Below, piece after piece: positions 8,510 to 18,441 of a DNA stretch of 64,000 nucleotides. The stretch's first letter is position 1, and every line of letters starts with the position of its first letter. The position numbers and the translations under genes are program-made. The notes below the pieces were generated by a model. The model did no database searches and was not told where the DNA came from. It saw only the letters and a list, made by a program, of their open reading frames with translations. The DNA comes from an uncultured Clostridia bacterium (GTDB lineage Bacteria; Bacillota; Clostridia; Oscillospirales; Acutalibacteraceae), in NCBI GenBank assembly GCA_945912145.1, contig CAMEBF010000001.1:62001-126000 (forward strand). Reading direction: 5' to 3'.

Positions 8510-9123
8510 GCCGTCACCTCGCTGAACGCCTGCAGCATTTTCAGTCCCACGCTGCCGCTTTTTTCGGGGTGGAACTGCGTGCCGAATACGTTTTTATGAT
8601 TGACCAGTCCCGGGACGTCGACATGATATTCCGAATACGCGATCAGCGATTCTTCGCAATGCTTCGCATAATAGGAATGCACATAATAGACATAATCGCC
8701 TTCGTTCGTGTAGCGCAGCAGGGGATTGGAACGGTCGCGGATGATAAGCTTATTCCATCCGATGTGCGGCACCTTGAGCGTCGCGGGAACATCGTCCGTA
8801 AGAGGGCAGACGTCGCCTTTGATGTAGCCGAGGCCGTCGTGTTCGCCGTATTCATAGCTCTTTTGGAAGAGCATCTGCATTCCGAGACAAATGCCGAGCA
8901 GGGGTTTGCCGTTGCCGACTTCCTCATTGAGAACGGGCACCAACCCTGTGTCAAGGAGTTTCTGTTTCGCGTCAGCAAACGCGCCGACACCGGGCAGAAT
9001 GATGCGGTCGGCTTTTCTGATGTCGTCGGCATCGGCGGTCACAATCGCCTCAATGCCGAGATGACGCAGCGAACCGGTCAGGGAAAACAGGTTGCCGACG
9101 CCGTAGTTGATAATCGCTGTCAT
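8506..9123 (-). CDS. hisH: Imidazole glycerol phosphate synthase glutaminase subunit
   Basis: The 205-residue class I glutamine amidotransferase shows GVGNLFSLTGSL, the nucleophile motif GICLGMQ, VPHIGWN, and the His-Glu pair in FGTQFHPEKS. It supplies ammonia to HisF. It lies 2 bp after hisB and overlaps hisA. Confidence 0.97.
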   Translation of the reverse strand: MTAIINYGVGNLFSLTGSLRHLGIEAIVTADADDIRKADRIILPGVGAFADAKQKLLDTGLVPVLNEEVGNGKPLLGICLGMQMLFQKSYEYGEHDGLGYIKGDVCPLTDDVPATLKVPHIGWNKLIIRDRSNPLLRYTNEGDYVYYVHSYYAKHCEESLIAYSEYHVDVPGLVNHKNVFGTQFHPEKSGSVGLKMLQAFSEVTA

Positions 9124-9125
9124 GG

Positions 9126-9713
9126 TTATAAAATCCCTTTCGTGGATGGAATTTCGTCTTTGCTGTCTTCGTCAATAGAAGCCGCTTCACGAAGAGCGCG
9201 TGCCAACGCTTTGAACGCCCCCTCGATGATATGGTGAGAATTCGAGCCGTCGAGCTGCTTTAAATGCAGATTGATTTTTGCGTTCGCCGTGAACGCCGTC
9301 ATAAATTCTTCGACAAGCTCCGTGTCAAAATCGCCGACCTTTTGCGCCGGAATGGAAAGCGAATACCGCAGATGCGCACGACCGCTTATATCGACTGCGC
9401 AGAGAATCAACGCTTCGTCCATCGGGAGAAGCCGCTGTCCGTAACGGCGGATGCCTTTCGCGTCGCCGATGCACCGGTGCAGCGCGTCGCCTAATACAAT
9501 GCCGATATCCTCCGTCGTGTGATGATAATCGACGTTCGTATCGCCGTCACAATGTACGGAGAGATCAAAACGGCTGTGCTTCGCAAAAAGCGTCAGCATA
9601 TGGTCGAGAAAGCCGCAGCCGGTGTCAATGTCGGATTTTCCCGTTCCGTCGAGGTTCAGGGAGAGTTTAATTTTTGTTTCGGCGGTGTTTCTCTCGGTAC
9701 TGTATTGTCTCAT
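9126..9713 (-). CDS. hisB: Imidazoleglycerol-phosphate dehydratase (monofunctional)
   Basis: The 195-residue protein has the duplicated metal-binding motifs HHTTEDIGI and SHHIIEGAFKALARAL, plus GFLDHML. It lacks the HAD phosphatase domain of enterobacterial HisB, so histidinol-phosphatase must be supplied elsewhere. It follows hisC after 4 bp. Confidence 0.97.
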   Translation of the reverse strand: MRQYSTERNTAETKIKLSLNLDGTGKSDIDTGCGFLDHMLTLFAKHSRFDLSVHCDGDTNVDYHHTTEDIGIVLGDALHRCIGDAKGIRRYGQRLLPMDEALILCAVDISGRAHLRYSLSIPAQKVGDFDTELVEEFMTAFTANAKINLHLKQLDGSNSHHIIEGAFKALARALREAASIDEDSKDEIPSTKGIL

Positions 9714-9717
9714 CGTA

Positions 9718-10782
9718 TCACCCTTTCAGAATATCGTCCGTCGCGTCGATCAGCGCGCGCATCTGTTCCATCGAACCGATGGTAATGCGGACGTAATCGC
9801 GGATTCTGTCCTTGTCAAAATAGCGGACTAAAATATTTCTTTCACGCAGTTTCCTGAAATACTCGCCACCCGGCATCGTTTCAGGCTTCGCGAAAATAAA
9901 ATTCGCTTTGGAATCGGGGATTAAAAAGCCCCGTTTGGTCAGCTCCTGCGTCGTATAGTCGCGATTTCTGATGATCTGCGCGATGCACTCGTCAAAATAA
10001 GCCGTGTCGAGCATCGCTTCTTTACCGGCGATGATGGAAAGACGGTTGATGTTGTACGGATTAAAGGAAAACTTCATCTTCGCCATGTCGGCGATCAGGT
10101 CGCGGTTCGAGACAGCGAAACCGAGACGCGCGCCGGCTAAATTCCGCGATTTGGAATAGGTGCGCGAGATGATGAGATTGTCATACTTTTCGATCAGCGG
10201 AAGCGCCGATTCGCCGCCGAAATCCACATAGGCTTCGTCAACGAGAACAATGCTGTCGCGGTTGTGCATGAGAATCTCCTCAATCTGTGAACGGGAGAGC
10301 GCAAGACCCGTCGGCGCGTTGGGATTCGCGATGAAAATCGGCTTGTGTTTGTCAAAATAATCCGACGGATCAATGGAGAGATCGTCCCGCAGCGGGATAA
10401 TTTCAGGCTCTAAATTGAACAGCTCGCAGAAAACGGGATAAAAGCCGTAGGTGATGTCCGCAAAGCAGGGGGAATGCGTCTTGTCGCAGAACGCCTCAAA
10501 CGCGAACGCGAGAATTTCGTCCGAGCCGTTGCCCATTAAGACCTGATCGGGCTGCACGCCAAGCGTTTTGGCTACAGCGTCGATGACCTCTTTTGTGTCG
10601 GGGTCGGAATATAGATTGAGCTTTCTGGTTTCCGCTTCATTCAGCGCGCGCAAAACACACGGCGACGGCGGAAACGGGCTTTCGTTCGTGTTGAGCTTGA
10701 TTAAATCGGGATTGTTTTTCGGCTGTTCGCCGGGGGTATACGGCTCGATCGCCGCATAGCGTTCGGATAAAAAACGGGACAT
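9718..10782 (-). CDS. hisC: Histidinol-phosphate aminotransferase
   Basis: The 354-residue fold-type I PLP enzyme shows LNTNESPFPPSP, GNGSDEIL, NPNAPTG, VDEAYVDFGG and the PLP-lysine motif RTYSKSRNLAGARLGF. It transaminates imidazole acetol phosphate to histidinol phosphate. It begins 11 bp after hisD. Confidence 0.96.
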   Translation of the reverse strand: MSRFLSERYAAIEPYTPGEQPKNNPDLIKLNTNESPFPPSPCVLRALNEAETRKLNLYSDPDTKEVIDAVAKTLGVQPDQVLMGNGSDEILAFAFEAFCDKTHSPCFADITYGFYPVFCELFNLEPEIIPLRDDLSIDPSDYFDKHKPIFIANPNAPTGLALSRSQIEEILMHNRDSIVLVDEAYVDFGGESALPLIEKYDNLIISRTYSKSRNLAGARLGFAVSNRDLIADMAKMKFSFNPYNINRLSIIAGKEAMLDTAYFDECIAQIIRNRDYTTQELTKRGFLIPDSKANFIFAKPETMPGGEYFRKLRERNILVRYFDKDRIRDYVRITIGSMEQMRALIDATDDILKG

Positions 10783-10793
10783 AGAAACCCTTC

Positions 10794-12077
10794 TCAGAAT
10801 TTTTTAAATCGGATGCCGATGGATTTGCCGTGCGCCTGCAAGCCTTCGCGGGAGGCGAAGTCCTCGATTCGCTCATGCGATTTCTCGAGCGCGTCGGCGG
10901 AATAGTATATGAATGAGGATTTTTTGATAAAATCGTCCACGGACAGGGGAGAGGAGAACCGAGCCGTGCCGCTTGTCGGCAGGGTGTGGTTGGGACCTGC
11001 AAAGTAATCGCCCAACGCTTCGGGGACGTTTTTGCCAAGGAAGATGCTGCCGGCATTTTTGATTTCGGGCAGGAGCGCAAACGGATCGTCCACGCAGACC
11101 TCGAGATGCTCCGGCGCGATCTCATTGCTCAGTCGAACGGCGGTCTTAATGGAATCAACAAGGAAAATCTTGCCGTTGTTGTCAATGGACGTTCTTGCGA
11201 TCTCTTCACGCGGCAGGAGCTTTAACTGCCGTTCGATTTCGGCAGCAACCTGCTCGGCAAATGCGCGTTCGGTGGTGATGAGAACCGCACTTGCCATTTT
11301 GTCATGCTCCGCCTGAGAGAGGAGATCGGCTGCCACATTGGCGGGATCACAGGTCGGCTCCGCGATGACGAGAATCTCGCTGGGGCCTGCGATCATATCA
11401 ATGCTGACCTTGCCGTAGACCTGTTTTTTCGCGGTCGCGACAAAGATATTGCCGGGGCCGACGATCTTATCGACCTTCGGAATGCTCTGTGTGCCGTAAG
11501 CCAGCGCGGCAATGGCCTGCGCGCCGCCGACCTTGAAAATTTTGGTCACACCGGCGATCTTTGCGGCGGTGAGGATTGCGGGATTGATTTTGCCTTCGGG
11601 GGACGGAGGCGTCACCATCACGATCTCGCTGACGCCTGCAATCTGCGCGGGAATCGCGTCCATCAGCACGGTGCTCGGATACGCCGCCGTGCCGCCGGGA
11701 ACGTACAGACCGGCTCTTTCGACCGGCGTGATCTTCTGCCCCAGAACGATGCCGTCCTCTTTCGTCAGTACAAAGTTGTTGCGTACCTGACGGGAGTGAA
11801 AGGCGGCGATGTTCTCTTTCGCCTGACGCAGCGTTTCAATAAAATAATCGTCCGTCTCGCGGAACGCCTCTTCAATCTCTTCTTCGGAGACCTGAAGCGA
11901 TGAAAGCTTGCATTTATCGAATTTTTCGCAGTATTCATAAAGCGCGCTGTCGCCGTTTTTTTTGACGTTCTCCAGAATGCCCTCTACGATTTTTTCGATC
12001 TCTTCGTTTTTCGCTTCGTCCTCACGGGTGAAGATCGTAAAATCGGAGACAGTCGCCGTATCAATGATCTGAATCAT
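10794..12077 (-). CDS. hisD: Histidinol dehydrogenase
   Basis: The 427-residue zinc enzyme has VPGGTAAYPS, GPGNIFVATAKK, AGPSEILVIAEP, LLSQAEHD, APEHLEV and GPNHTLPTSGTARF, covering the NAD and Zn/substrate sites. It performs the last two oxidations to histidine. Its ATG overlaps the hisG stop by 4 bases. Confidence 0.97.
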   Translation of the reverse strand: MIQIIDTATVSDFTIFTREDEAKNEEIEKIVEGILENVKKNGDSALYEYCEKFDKCKLSSLQVSEEEIEEAFRETDDYFIETLRQAKENIAAFHSRQVRNNFVLTKEDGIVLGQKITPVERAGLYVPGGTAAYPSTVLMDAIPAQIAGVSEIVMVTPPSPEGKINPAILTAAKIAGVTKIFKVGGAQAIAALAYGTQSIPKVDKIVGPGNIFVATAKKQVYGKVSIDMIAGPSEILVIAEPTCDPANVAADLLSQAEHDKMASAVLITTERAFAEQVAAEIERQLKLLPREEIARTSIDNNGKIFLVDSIKTAVRLSNEIAPEHLEVCVDDPFALLPEIKNAGSIFLGKNVPEALGDYFAGPNHTLPTSGTARFSSPLSVDDFIKKSSFIYYSADALEKSHERIEDFASREGLQAHGKSIGIRFKKF

Positions 12078-12697
12078 GCCTGTAACTCCTGACTGAATCT
12101 GGTTACGATTTGATGAATTTCTTCGGTTTTGAACTGATAGCTCGCCTTGTTGGCGATGAGCCGCGCGCTGATAGGGAGAATCTCCGTCAGCACGCCGAGA
12201 TTGTTTTCCTTGAGCGTCGTGCCCGTTTCGACGATATCGACGATCACGTCCGAAAGCCCTAAAATGGGGGCAAGCTCGATCGAGCCGTTCAGCTTGATGA
12301 TCTCGATTTCGCGGTTGATGCTTTTATAATAGGTCTTGGCGATGTTGACAAACTTCGTGGCGACGCGCAGCGCCACATCGGGATTATCGTGAAAATCATT
12401 TTTGCCGGCGACGCACATACGGCATTTGCCGATGCCGAGGTCGAGTAGCTCGTAGACGTCGGGCTCGTATTCGAGAAGAATATCCTTGCCAACGATGCCG
12501 ATATCGGCCGCGCCGTGCTCAACGTAAATGCTGACGTCGGAGGGCTTGACGAGAAAATAGCTGATGCCGTTTTCTTCACTCGTAAAGACGAGCTGGCGGG
12601 AATCGGAGTGCATTTCGTCGCAGTCGTAGCCGACGCGTGCAAAAATATCAAAAACCTTGCTGCCGAGGCGTCCCTTGGGAAGCGCAACACTGATCAT
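12074..12697 (-). CDS. hisG: ATP phosphoribosyltransferase, short form
   Basis: The 207-residue catalytic subunit starts VALPKGRLGSKVFDIF and has GIVGKDIL and VETGTTLKENNL for PRPP binding. It lacks the C-terminal regulatory domain, so like other short HisG proteins it should need HisZ, which is encoded directly upstream with a 4-base overlap. A GGAGGG ribosome site precedes the ATG. It catalyses the first, feedback-regulated step of the pathway. Confidence 0.97.
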   Translation of the reverse strand: MISVALPKGRLGSKVFDIFARVGYDCDEMHSDSRQLVFTSEENGISYFLVKPSDVSIYVEHGAADIGIVGKDILLEYEPDVYELLDLGIGKCRMCVAGKNDFHDNPDVALRVATKFVNIAKTYYKSINREIEIIKLNGSIELAPILGLSDVIVDIVETGTTLKENNLGVLTEILPISARLIANKASYQFKTEEIHQIVTRFSQELQA

Positions 12698-13827
12698 ACG
12701 GCACCCTCCTTTACGTCTTTTCCGCTGACGTGATAAATTCTGACGCCGGATAAGCCTTCGGGGAGGCTCGTGACCGCCGTATAGGAGACGCCCTGCTCGG
12801 AAAGAGAAGCCGTCAGGCGCGTCAGCGTTTCGATATCGGCGTCAGAGCCGTAGAGAATATAGGCGTCCGTCGTGTTTTTCTCCCGGACATGAAGCCTGCG
12901 GTCGAGCGCGTCAAAATAGATCGCAAAGCCCATTGCGTGCGTACCGCTCTTGCCCATTTTGCTCATGAGCATATCGTACCGGCCGCCGGAAAGCACATCA
13001 CGCGCCACACCGGGCACATAGCCGTGCATCAGAATGCCGTTGTAATAACCGGGATCGTCCGTCAGGGACAGGTCGATTTTAATATGCTTGTCCAGTCCCG
13101 CCTGTTTCAGGAGTTCATACAGAGCGCGAAGCTCCGTGACGGCCTCCTGCATTCTGGCGTTGAGTGCGTTTTCCTCCGCTCCCGCGAGAGCCAGCTCATT
13201 GGACGGCTGCACGGTCAGAACCTTGACAGCGGTATTGACGGGATTTCTGGGAAGCGAGAGCTTTTCGGCGAGCTTGATAAGGTCGTGCGCGTTCTTCTGT
13301 GAAAACAGCATATGCAGCTCATCCCGTGTGCTCTCCTCTGTGGAAAGGCAGTCTAAAAGTCCCTCGGTAAAGCCCATATGGGAAATATTGAGAACGGCGT
13401 TTTCGTCGATGGCCAGCAGGCTCTTGACGGCAAGCGTGACAATCTCCACCGTTTCAAAGCGGTCGATGTCGCCGAGCACTTCAAGCCCGACCTGGAAAAT
13501 CTCCTTGAATTCGTGAATATCCTTCGATTCGCGGTAAACGTTCTCCGTATAATAGAGCTTCTGCCGTCCGTTCGGCATGCTGTCCGCATTCTTGACGATG
13601 CTCAGCGTCACGTCGGGTTTGAGCGCCATCAGCTTACCGTTCAAGTCGGAAAACGTGATGATGCGGTTGCCAACGAGGAAATCCTTGTTCTTCGCGTAAA
13701 AGTCGTAGGATTCAAATTTGCCCATTCTGTATTTCTTGAAGCCGCAGTTTTCGTAGAGTCGGCGAAGACGCAGAACAGTCTGTTCATCCTTATATAAAAA
13801 GTCAAATGTTTCAGACAAATGGATCAC
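12694..13827 (-). CDS. hisZ: ATP phosphoribosyltransferase regulatory subunit (HisRS-like)
   Basis: The protein resembles the catalytic core of histidyl-tRNA synthetase: FDFLYKDEQTVLRLRRLYE, LKPDVTLSIVKN, FQVGLEVLGDID and a degenerate GGRYDMLMSKMG. It lacks the anticodon-binding domain, which marks HisZ. I place the start at the GTG at 13827 (377 aa, VIHLSETFDFL), 7 bases after the fhs stop. An ATG at 13866 would overlap the fhs gene by 32 bases and adds an unrelated N-terminus. It is required for activity and histidine inhibition of short HisG. Confidence 0.9.
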   Translation of the reverse strand: MIHLSETFDFLYKDEQTVLRLRRLYENCGFKKYRMGKFESYDFYAKNKDFLVGNRIITFSDLNGKLMALKPDVTLSIVKNADSMPNGRQKLYYTENVYRESKDIHEFKEIFQVGLEVLGDIDRFETVEIVTLAVKSLLAIDENAVLNISHMGFTEGLLDCLSTEESTRDELHMLFSQKNAHDLIKLAEKLSLPRNPVNTAVKVLTVQPSNELALAGAEENALNARMQEAVTELRALYELLKQAGLDKHIKIDLSLTDDPGYYNGILMHGYVPGVARDVLSGGRYDMLMSKMGKSGTHAMGFAIYFDALDRRLHVREKNTTDAYILYGSDADIETLTRLTASLSEQGVSYTAVTSLPEGLSGVRIYHVSGKDVKEGAV

Positions 13828-13834
13828 CTGTTTA

Positions 13835-15511
13835 TCAGAATAAGCCCTCGATCGTGCCGTCCTCATGAATATCGATTTTCAGAGCGCTCGGTGCTTTGGG
13901 CAGACCGGGCATCGTTAAAATGTCGCCTGTCATGACGGTAATAAAGCCCGCGCCGGAGTACAGGCGCACGTCGCGGACGGTGATCTCGAAATTCTCGGGC
14001 TTGCCGAGCTTCGCCGGATCGTCGGAAAGGGAATACTGCGTCTTGGCGATGCAGACCGGGAGCTTATCGCGTCCGAGACGTTCAATCTCCTTGATCGACT
14101 TTTCGGCGTTCGCCGTGAAGATCACACCGTCGGCGCGGTAAATTTCTTTCGCGACCGCTTCAATCTTCTCCTTGATGGTGCGGTCGGTATCGTACATAAA
14201 GTGGAAATTCGATTTGCTTTCGTTCGCGTCGATGGTGTCGCAGACGGTCTGTGCAAGCTCGGCAGCGCCTTCGCCGCCTTTTGCGAAGCCCTCGGAAATG
14301 CAGGCGGTCACACCCATCTCCTTGCAGTAGTCGATGACGTAGTTCAGTTCGGCTTCGGTGTCCGCATAGAAGCGGTTGAGCGCCACGACGACGGGAACGC
14401 CGTACTTTTGCATATTCTCAATGTGCGTGCGCAGATTGACGATGCCCTTTGCGAGCGCGTCGAGATTCTCGTTTGATGTTTCCGCCTTGGGGACGCCGCC
14501 GTTGTATTTGAGCGCGCGGCAGGTCGCGACCAGAACAATGCAGGAGGGTGTCAGTCCCGCAGCACGGCATTTGATATCAAGGAATTTTTCCGCGCCGAGG
14601 TCGGAGCCGAAGCCTGCCTCCGTGATCGTGTAGTCGGCGAGCTTTAAGGCAAGCTTCGTTGCGCGGACAGAGTTGCAGCCGTGCGCGATGTTGGCGAACG
14701 GGCCGCCGTGAATGATGGCAGGGGTGTTCTCGAGCGTCTGCACGAGGTTCGGGTTGATCGCGTCTTTCATCAGAAGCGTCATGGCGCCGGCGCAGCCGAG
14801 CTCTTTCGCGTAAACCGGCTCGCCTGCGTAGTTGTAGCCGATGAGGATATTCTCAAATCGGGCTTTCATGTCCGAAAGATCCTTTGAAAGGCAGAGAATC
14901 GCCATGATTTCGCTGGCGACCGTGATGTTGAATCCGTCCTCTCTGGGTACGCCGTTGGGCTTGCCGCCGAGACCGACGACGATGTTGCGCAGAGCGCGGT
15001 CGTTCATATCCATGCAGCGTTTGAAGAGAATGCGGCGCGGATCGATGCCGAGCTCATTGCCCTGCTGAATGTGGTTGTCAATGATGGCGCACAGCAGATT
15101 GTTTGCCGCTGTGATCGCGTGCATATCACCCGTGAAATGAAGGTTGATGTCCTCCATCGGGACGACCTGCGAATAGCCGCCGCCGGCTGCTCCACCTTTG
15201 ATGCCGAACACGGGACCGAGAGAGGGCTCGCGCAGTGCGATGACCGCTTTTTTGCCGATGACCTGCATGGCCTGACCGAGACCGACCGTCACCGTCGTCT
15301 TGCCTTCGCCGGCAGGCGTCGGGTTGATGGCCGTGACTAAGATCAGCTTGCCGTCCTTGTTGCCGGCCGTTTTCTTGATGAAATCATCGGTGATCTTCGC
15401 TTTGTATTTGCCGTAATAGTCGAGGGATTCCTCGTCGATACCGAGTTTCTCGGCGATGGTTTTAATGGGCTGCATCGTGCAGGACTGCGCAATTTCGACA
15501 TCTGTCAGCAT
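13835..15511 (-). CDS. fhs: Formate-tetrahydrofolate ligase
   Basis: The 558-residue enzyme makes 10-formyl-THF from formate, THF and ATP. It has the P-loop [64 protein letters not shown] and the C-terminal [14 protein letters not shown] chose the ATG at 15511 because a GGAG lies 11 bases upstream; an in-frame GTG at 15523 has its Shine-Dalgarno bases overlapping it. It is the first gene of the minus-strand run that continues into hisZ. Purine synthesis and AICAR recycling link formyl-THF to the histidine pathway, a plausible reason for the arrangement. Confidence 0.95.
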   Translation of the reverse strand: MLTDVEIAQSCTMQPIKTIAEKLGIDEESLDYYGKYKAKITDDFIKKTAGNKDGKLILVTAINPTPAGEGKTTVTVGLGQAMQVIGKKAVIALREPSLGPVFGIKGGAAGGGYSQVVPMEDINLHFTGDMHAITAANNLLCAIIDNHIQQGNELGIDPRRILFKRCMDMNDRALRNIVVGLGGKPNGVPREDGFNITVASEIMAILCLSKDLSDMKARFENILIGYNYAGEPVYAKELGCAGAMTLLMKDAINPNLVQTLENTPAIIHGGPFANIAHGCNSVRATKLALKLADYTITEAGFGSDLGAEKFLDIKCRAAGLTPSCIVLVATCRALKYNGGVPKAETSNENLDALAKGIVNLRTHIENMQKYGVPVVVALNRFYADTEAELNYVIDYCKEMGVTACISEGFAKGGEGAAELAQTVCDTIDANESKSNFHFMYDTDRTIKEKIEAVAKEIYRADGVIFTANAEKSIKEIERLGRDKLPVCIAKTQYSLSDDPAKLGKPENFEITVRDVRLYSGAGFITVMTGDILTMPGLPKAPSALKIDIHEDGTIEGLF

Positions 15512-15792
15512 AGGTTTCGTCACTCCGTACTTTCAATTTTTGTATAATAATCCATGTTTTTATTATTATAATAGCAGTTGCATCAATATTAGTTCTAAAA
15601 TAGAAAAATAAGGCAAAAAAGTTATTTTTATTTCTTTATACAAAATTGAGTTGTCGCAGCGGTTCTTTTCTGTTTTAAAGTGTTAAAGAATTATTCCAAT
15701 TCTTTCATAACTTGTTTCAGAGGGTTTTTCTCACATCTCCCCGTCCGGCATCATAAACTGCCATGGAAGGGAGGATATGAGATGAATCGCGA
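15512..15792. other. AT-rich spacer upstream of fhs
   Basis: This spacer is strongly AT-rich from 15540 to 15720 and contains several TATAAT/TATTAT-like boxes on the minus strand (near 15550-15580) that probably form the fhs-his promoter. I could not pick a single convincing -35/-10 pair. No coding sequence is visible. Confidence 0.4.
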
Positions 15793-16226
15793 TCACAATG
15801 AGAATTGCCGTCCGATGAGCTTGCCGTCCGCGTAAACATAGGCGAACTGCGTATCGTCTTGGTAACGGTAATCGTACTCGACGCACCAGCTCGCGCACAG
15901 CGAAGCGCAGTCTTCGGCGGCTCTTGTCCCGTGTTTCGTCATTGCCTAAGAGCAGTCCCGGCAGCGTGTTCATGCAGCCGCCGACCCAACCGGTTGCCGT
16001 TGTAGAGCGCGGCCGGCGCGAAAACATAGTTTCCCGTGTCCCAGTCTGTTTCCTGCGTCACGAGACGCACGGCGCACTTCTGCGGCACGTCCTGCGATAC
16101 GGACAGCACGGCGGTCGTTCGGACGCCGCCGTCTTCGAGCGTTTGCGTTTCGTTCGTCAGACGCGCCGTCTGCTCCCATTCACCGCCGGAGAGCGGCAGG
16201 CGGATTTCGCTTTCAATTCGGTTGTC
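15793..16226 (-). pseudogene. Frameshifted remnant of an unrecognised (probably sugar-related) gene
   Basis: Read on the minus strand, protein-like sequence jumps between frames. It starts with RIESEIRLPLSGGEWEQTAR through DWDTGNYVFAPAALYNGNR, then shifts to GGCMNTLPGLLLGNDETR, then to CVEYDYRYQDDTQFAYVYAD and a TGA at 15793-15795. Stop codons interrupt every single frame. The pattern is that of a decayed gene with at least two frameshifts and possibly an internal deletion. It lies downstream of the LacI-type regulator on the same strand, which fits a former regulator plus sugar-gene pair. I do not recognise the family with confidence. Confidence 0.6.
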
Positions 16227-16311
16227 ATTTTTTTAATTTTGCTATGGAAAAATACTGCATTTCTCCACTCCGTTCACGAGCACGAAAAGGCTAAAAGGAA
16301 AAGGCGGATAC

Positions 16312-17325
16312 TCACAGCGATTGATCCACCTTGATAAATAATTGTGAATAGAAAGGTCCCTTGACCTCTTTTTTGAGAATGAGAGCGTCAAACAGCGTTC
16401 TGATCGCCTGATAGCCCTGCTCATACGGCTGCTGACAAATGGTCGCTAAAACGCTTCCACTGCGAAGCGCTTCACAGGTTACCGGCGTATCGTCAAAGGT
16501 GCATACGCGCACAACGTGCGAATGCTCCCGGATGGCGCGTAAGGTGCCGCTGAGGCCGGCCGCCGTGATGAAAACGAAGTCCGTTTCCGGGTGCTCTACC
16601 AGCGCGTTTTTCATCACACGATAGGCGATATCGTCGTCGTCATCGTTTTCCGCGAGACCGACGACATGAATGCCGGGATATTCGTTTCGCAGCACGTCGC
16701 AAAGTCCCTCGACGCGCTGTTCATGTCCTTCGTGCCTCGCGCTGCCTGTCACAAGAAACAGATTGGCGTGTCCCTGCGTCAACAGCCCCGTCAGCCGTCC
16801 CGCGACCCGACCGCTCTTGCGGTAATCGCAGCCGACATAGACGGCGTCTGAAAGAGAATTGAGCGAGCTCGAGAGCATGACAATGCGCACGCCTTTTTCT
16901 TCAAACTGCTTGAGCTTTTCTTCAACGGCAGGGTGACAGATCGGCGTGAGAATGAGCTGCGCCGTGTCTTCGGGCAGGGCGTTCAACAGCCGCAGTAACG
17001 CTTCGGGATCATAGCCCTTGAATTCGGAAAGCGCAAGAGAGAAGCCGTAGCCGGCGTAGTCCTCGGCGGCGGCGAAAAGGCCTGCTTTCACATCATCGAA
17101 AAACGGATTGCCGACGCTGTTCAGCAGCACGGGAATCCGGATCGGTCTGCCGGAGTAGACCAAAGCCTTGCCGATGATGTTCGGCTTGTAATCGTATTTT
17201 TCGGCGATGGCGAGCACCTTTTTCTTGGTCTCTTCGCTGATGCCGGGACGGTTTTTCAGAGCTCTGTCCACCGTGCCGCGGCTCACGCCTGCCAATATCG
17301 CAATCTCTTTCGCCGTGATGCCCAT
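16312..17325 (-). CDS. LacI-family transcriptional regulator
   Basis: The 337-residue protein has an N-terminal LacI helix-turn-helix (ITAKEIAILAGVSRGTVDRA, residues 3-22) and a hinge (KPNIIGKALVYS). A periplasmic-binding-protein-like effector domain with PVLLNSVGNPFFDDV and a C-terminal CTFDDTPVTCEAL region follows. A GAGGAGG ribosome site 7-8 bases before the ATG at 17325 fixes the start. The ligand is presumably a sugar. The only gene-like sequence downstream on the strand is the decayed gene at 15793-16226, so its present target is unclear. Confidence 0.92.
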   Translation of the reverse strand: MGITAKEIAILAGVSRGTVDRALKNRPGISEETKKKVLAIAEKYDYKPNIIGKALVYSGRPIRIPVLLNSVGNPFFDDVKAGLFAAAEDYAGYGFSLALSEFKGYDPEALLRLLNALPEDTAQLILTPICHPAVEEKLKQFEEKGVRIVMLSSSLNSLSDAVYVGCDYRKSGRVAGRLTGLLTQGHANLFLVTGSARHEGHEQRVEGLCDVLRNEYPGIHVVGLAENDDDDDIAYRVMKNALVEHPETDFVFITAAGLSGTLRAIREHSHVVRVCTFDDTPVTCEALRSGSVLATICQQPYEQGYQAIRTLFDALILKKEVKGPFYSQLFIKVDQSL

Positions 17326-17523
17326 CGTCCGTCCTCCTCTTTTTTTGTCACGACCGTGCACGAGCACGGAATCCGGTTTCAGTATAAAAGATTGCGCTGC
17401 GTTTATCAAGCAGAATATTCCTTTTTTTGTATAGAAAAGTTGAGAAAATGATAAATGAATATTTTTGGATTGGCAGATTTTCTTAATTGATTTGATATTT
17501 TTTGTAATAAATTGACAAAACTA

Positions 17524-17552
17524 TTGAAAAACATTTCCACTCGTGCTATAAT
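17524..17552 (+). promoter_or_regulatory. Promoter for the kinase/peptide cassette
   Basis: TTGAAA (17524-17529) and TATAAT (17547-17552) are separated by 17 bp. The 17326-17653 gap is otherwise AT-rich with no gene. The leader to the first ATG at 17654 is about 95 bases. Confidence 0.75.
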
Positions 17553-17653
17553 AAACTTGAATATTACTGGGTTATTCTAAGCTGCAGACGGTTGTGCAAA
17601 CATGTGCATGGATAATCACAGGGATGTTTTTTTTTGAAAGTAAGGTCTCGCCT

Positions 17654-18412
17654 ATGAATATACGCTTTCGCATTGCGTTGGCAGGTGAGGTGATCGGCGT
17701 TTCGGCATCGCATGACGAGCTGCGCACCTTTTGCAAGGACTATCTGACTCAGGCGCCTGCGTCGTTTCAAGTGGTGATTACCCCATCTGATATCGATGCG
17801 GAGAGGGAGAAAGCCTGTCGGAAAGACGCTGCGGATGTCACGTGTTCCGATGCCTATCTGGAAACGCTTGCGTTGTATCGCAAAATCGCGGAGCGGCTCA
17901 TCGACCGCGACACGCTGCTGTTTCATGGCTCCTGCATCAGCGTGGACGGTGAAGCTTATTTGTTTACCGCCGGGAGCGGCACAGGCAAAAGCACCCACAC
18001 CGAGCTTTGGAAAAAGCAGTTCGGCAGCCGTGCCGTGATCGTAAACGATGATAAGCCGCTGCTGAAACTGGAAAAACAGGGCGTGACCGTTTACGGTACT
18101 CCGTGGGACGGTAAGCACCGCCGGAGCACGAATATGGCCTGTCCGCTGAAAGCGATCTGCATTTTAACGCGCAGCGAAGAAAACAGCATTCAGCGTATTG
18201 ATAAAAAAGCCGCATTGCCGATGCTCATTCAGCAGAGCTACCGTCCGGCAGATCCTGCCGCATTGTGCAAGACCCTTGCGTTGACGAACAGGCTGAGCGG
18301 CAGCGTTGCCCTGTACAAGCTGTGCTGCAATAGGGAACCCGAGGCCGCGCAGGTGGCCTATGAAGGGATGAACCGACACATGACACAGGGTGAATGCCTT
18401 GTTTCACGATAA
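17654..18412 (+). CDS. HPr-kinase-like P-loop protein of a peptide-modification cassette
   Basis: The 252-residue protein has a Walker A motif GSGTGKST (107-114), LLFHGSCISVDGEAYLF just before it, and NDDKPLLKL after it (131-139). That is the layout of HprK/SerK-like kinases found beside RiPP genes. It lacks the N-terminal domain of true HPr kinase. The ATG at 17654 has a TAAGG 8 bases upstream; an earlier ATG at 17594 is less likely. The next genes encode a 43-aa acidic peptide, a PqqD-like protein and a peptidase/nucleotidyltransferase fusion. Related kinases phosphorylate the C-terminus of paeninodin-type lasso peptides. Phosphorylation of the small peptide here is an inference. Confidence 0.8.
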   Translation: MNIRFRIALAGEVIGVSASHDELRTFCKDYLTQAPASFQVVITPSDIDAEREKACRKDAADVTCSDAYLETLALYRKIAERLIDRDTLLFHGSCISVDGEAYLFTAGSGTGKSTHTELWKKQFGSRAVIVNDDKPLLKLEKQGVTVYGTPWDGKHRRSTNMACPLKAICILTRSEENSIQRIDKKAALPMLIQQSYRPADPAALCKTLALTNRLSGSVALYKLCCNREPEAAQVAYEGMNRHMTQGECLVSR

Positions 18413-18441
18413 AAATTTTTAGGCATAGGAAGGTGTGCGAT

